Both the position numbers and the translations under genes were made by a program. Shown here piece after piece: positions 63,203-64,000 of a stretch of 64,000 nt of DNA. The notes below the pieces were generated by a model. The model was given only the letters and a program-made list of their open reading frames with translations, did no database searches and was not told the origin of the DNA. Position 1 is the stretch's first letter. Each line of letters starts with the position of its first letter. This DNA comes from Sepiola atlantica (Eukaryota; Mollusca; Cephalopoda; Sepiida; Sepiolidae): NCBI GenBank assembly GCA_963556195.1, contig OY744551.1, forward strand, positions 8,998,891 through 9,062,890, given 5' to 3'.

Positions 63203-63335
63203 CCTATATATATATATATATATATATGGGAAATGAAAAAGGAAACGCCAAGAGATATTTTTTATATATTCATCAACGTTTCGTCTTTATTTGTAAGACT
63301 TCGTCGGGATAATAATTTGAAGAAAAATGTCATGC
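63203..63335 (-). repeat. TA run and PLE-terminus-like hammerhead motif
   Basis: On the minus strand CCGACGA (63307-63301; CTGANGA with one change), GTCTTACAAATAAAGAC (perfect GTCTT/AAGAC stem) and GAAACG (63282-63277) follow each other. The next stretch is TTGATGAATATATAAAAAAT and a TA microsatellite. The single change at the second core position should abolish cleavage. Confidence 0.5.
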
Positions 63336-63543
63336 AAGTACATCGAAATGTTGGGTTGACATGATGGGTTGATGAGTAAAAAAAAAAAAGTAGTAACCGT
63401 GGCTACTAAGAGCGCTGGACGAGGGTCCGGGCTGAGAGAAGTCAGTCAGTGGCAATCTTTAGATATTTAAACCCCTTTTGCCCTCAATTTAGTTACAAAC
63501 CATCAACACAGTCGGCACAAAACTATATTTCACCCATTTCTCG

Positions 63544-64000
63544 ACAAAATTAATATCACTTTTCTCCTTCTCTTTCTTCTCCTTCTCTTTCTTTTCCTTC
63601 TCTTTCTTTTCCTTCTCTTTATTCTCCTTCTCTTTATTCTCCTTCTCTTTCTTCTCCTTCTCTTTCTTCTCCTTCTCTTTCTTCTCCTTCTCTTTCTTTT
63701 CCTTCTCTTTCTTTTCCTTCTCTTTCTTCTCCTTCTCTTTCTTCTCCTTCTCTTTCTTCTCCTTCTCTTTCTTTTCCTTCCCTTTCTTCTCCTTCCCTTT
63801 CTTCTCCTTCCCTTTCTTCTCCTTCCCTTTCTTCTCCTTCCCTTTCTTCTCCTTCCCTTTCTTCTCCTTCCCTTTCTTCTCCTTCCCTTTCTTCTCCTTC
63901 CCTTTCTTCTCCTTCCCTTTCTTCTCCTTCCCTTTCTTCTCCTTCTCTTTCTTCTCCTTCTCTTTCTTCTCCTTCTCTTTCTTCTCCTTCTCTTTCTTCT
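63544..64000. repeat. 15-bp polypyrimidine minisatellite, continues past the window
   Basis: The unit TTCTCCTTCTCTTTC repeats about 30 times to the last base. Variants are arranged in blocks: TTTTCC and TTATTC near the start, CCTTCCCTTTC from about 63775 to 63940, then the ancestral form again. One strand is entirely pyrimidine, so triplex (H-DNA) formation is possible. Confidence 0.96.

Overview
This is eukaryotic, almost certainly animal, nuclear DNA. It is AT-rich and crowded with TA, GATA and CA microsatellites and with decayed non-LTR retrotransposons, Penelope-like elements (PLEs), DNA transposons and several kinds of SINE. I found no convincing host protein-coding gene, no intact rRNA or tRNA gene and nothing prokaryotic. 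The mix (CR1/Jockey-like, RTE-like and RNase-H LINEs, GIY-YIG PLEs, mariner/hAT remnants, and SINEs with tRNA, 5S rRNA and U2 snRNA heads) suits a marine invertebrate. A mollusc, perhaps a cephalopod, is my guess from general repeat style and is not proven by the sequence.

Layout. 0.5-7.2 kb: a CR1/Jockey-like LINE (family A) with an internal 47-bp tandem expansion, a deleted mariner, a U2-headed SINE, a foldback with hammerhead-like cores, a tRNA-like promoter next to a hammerhead-like core, a 5S-derived SINE head, a small Tc1/mariner MITE and an RTE-like LINE. 7.3-15.1 kb: a PLE relic with a GIY-YIG domain, an element with inverted ends, a family A LINE and a 2.27-kb hAT-type element holding a nested MITE. 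15.2-22.9 kb: one SINE-like insertion (15972-18456, perfect 12-bp target-site duplication) inflated to 2.5 kb by a 54-copy 17-bp satellite and a triplication, then U2-SINEs, local duplications and a foldback. 24.4-28.3 kb: a 25-bp expansion inside another family A LINE, a 1.1-kb TATC-type array and a 20-bp minisatellite. 29-34 kb: LINEs and SINEs. 34.3-41.5 kb: a giant palindrome made of two head-to-head PLE copies. 41.4-49.7 kb: MITEs, SINEs, an 18-bp satellite open in most frames, and an RNase-H LINE whose 3' hairpin matches that of the SINE inserted in it. 50-64 kb: a hAT transposase relic, a second PLE relic, foldbacks, minisatellites, further SINEs and a 15-bp polypyrimidine array running off the window.

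Three themes tie the window together. First, retroelements act as birthplaces of tandem repeats (17-, 25- and 47-bp arrays, and tail multiplications, all start inside identifiable elements). Second, the pattern CTGANGA / short hairpin / GAAA, the hammerhead ribozyme core, recurs at about ten loci, twice in the tail of relics of one PLE and once directly after a tRNA-like promoter. Third, short retroposons can be tied to sources: U2, 5S and tRNA heads, and one LINE-SINE pair sharing a 3' hairpin. All identifications are from reading the sequence; no alignment or database search was possible.
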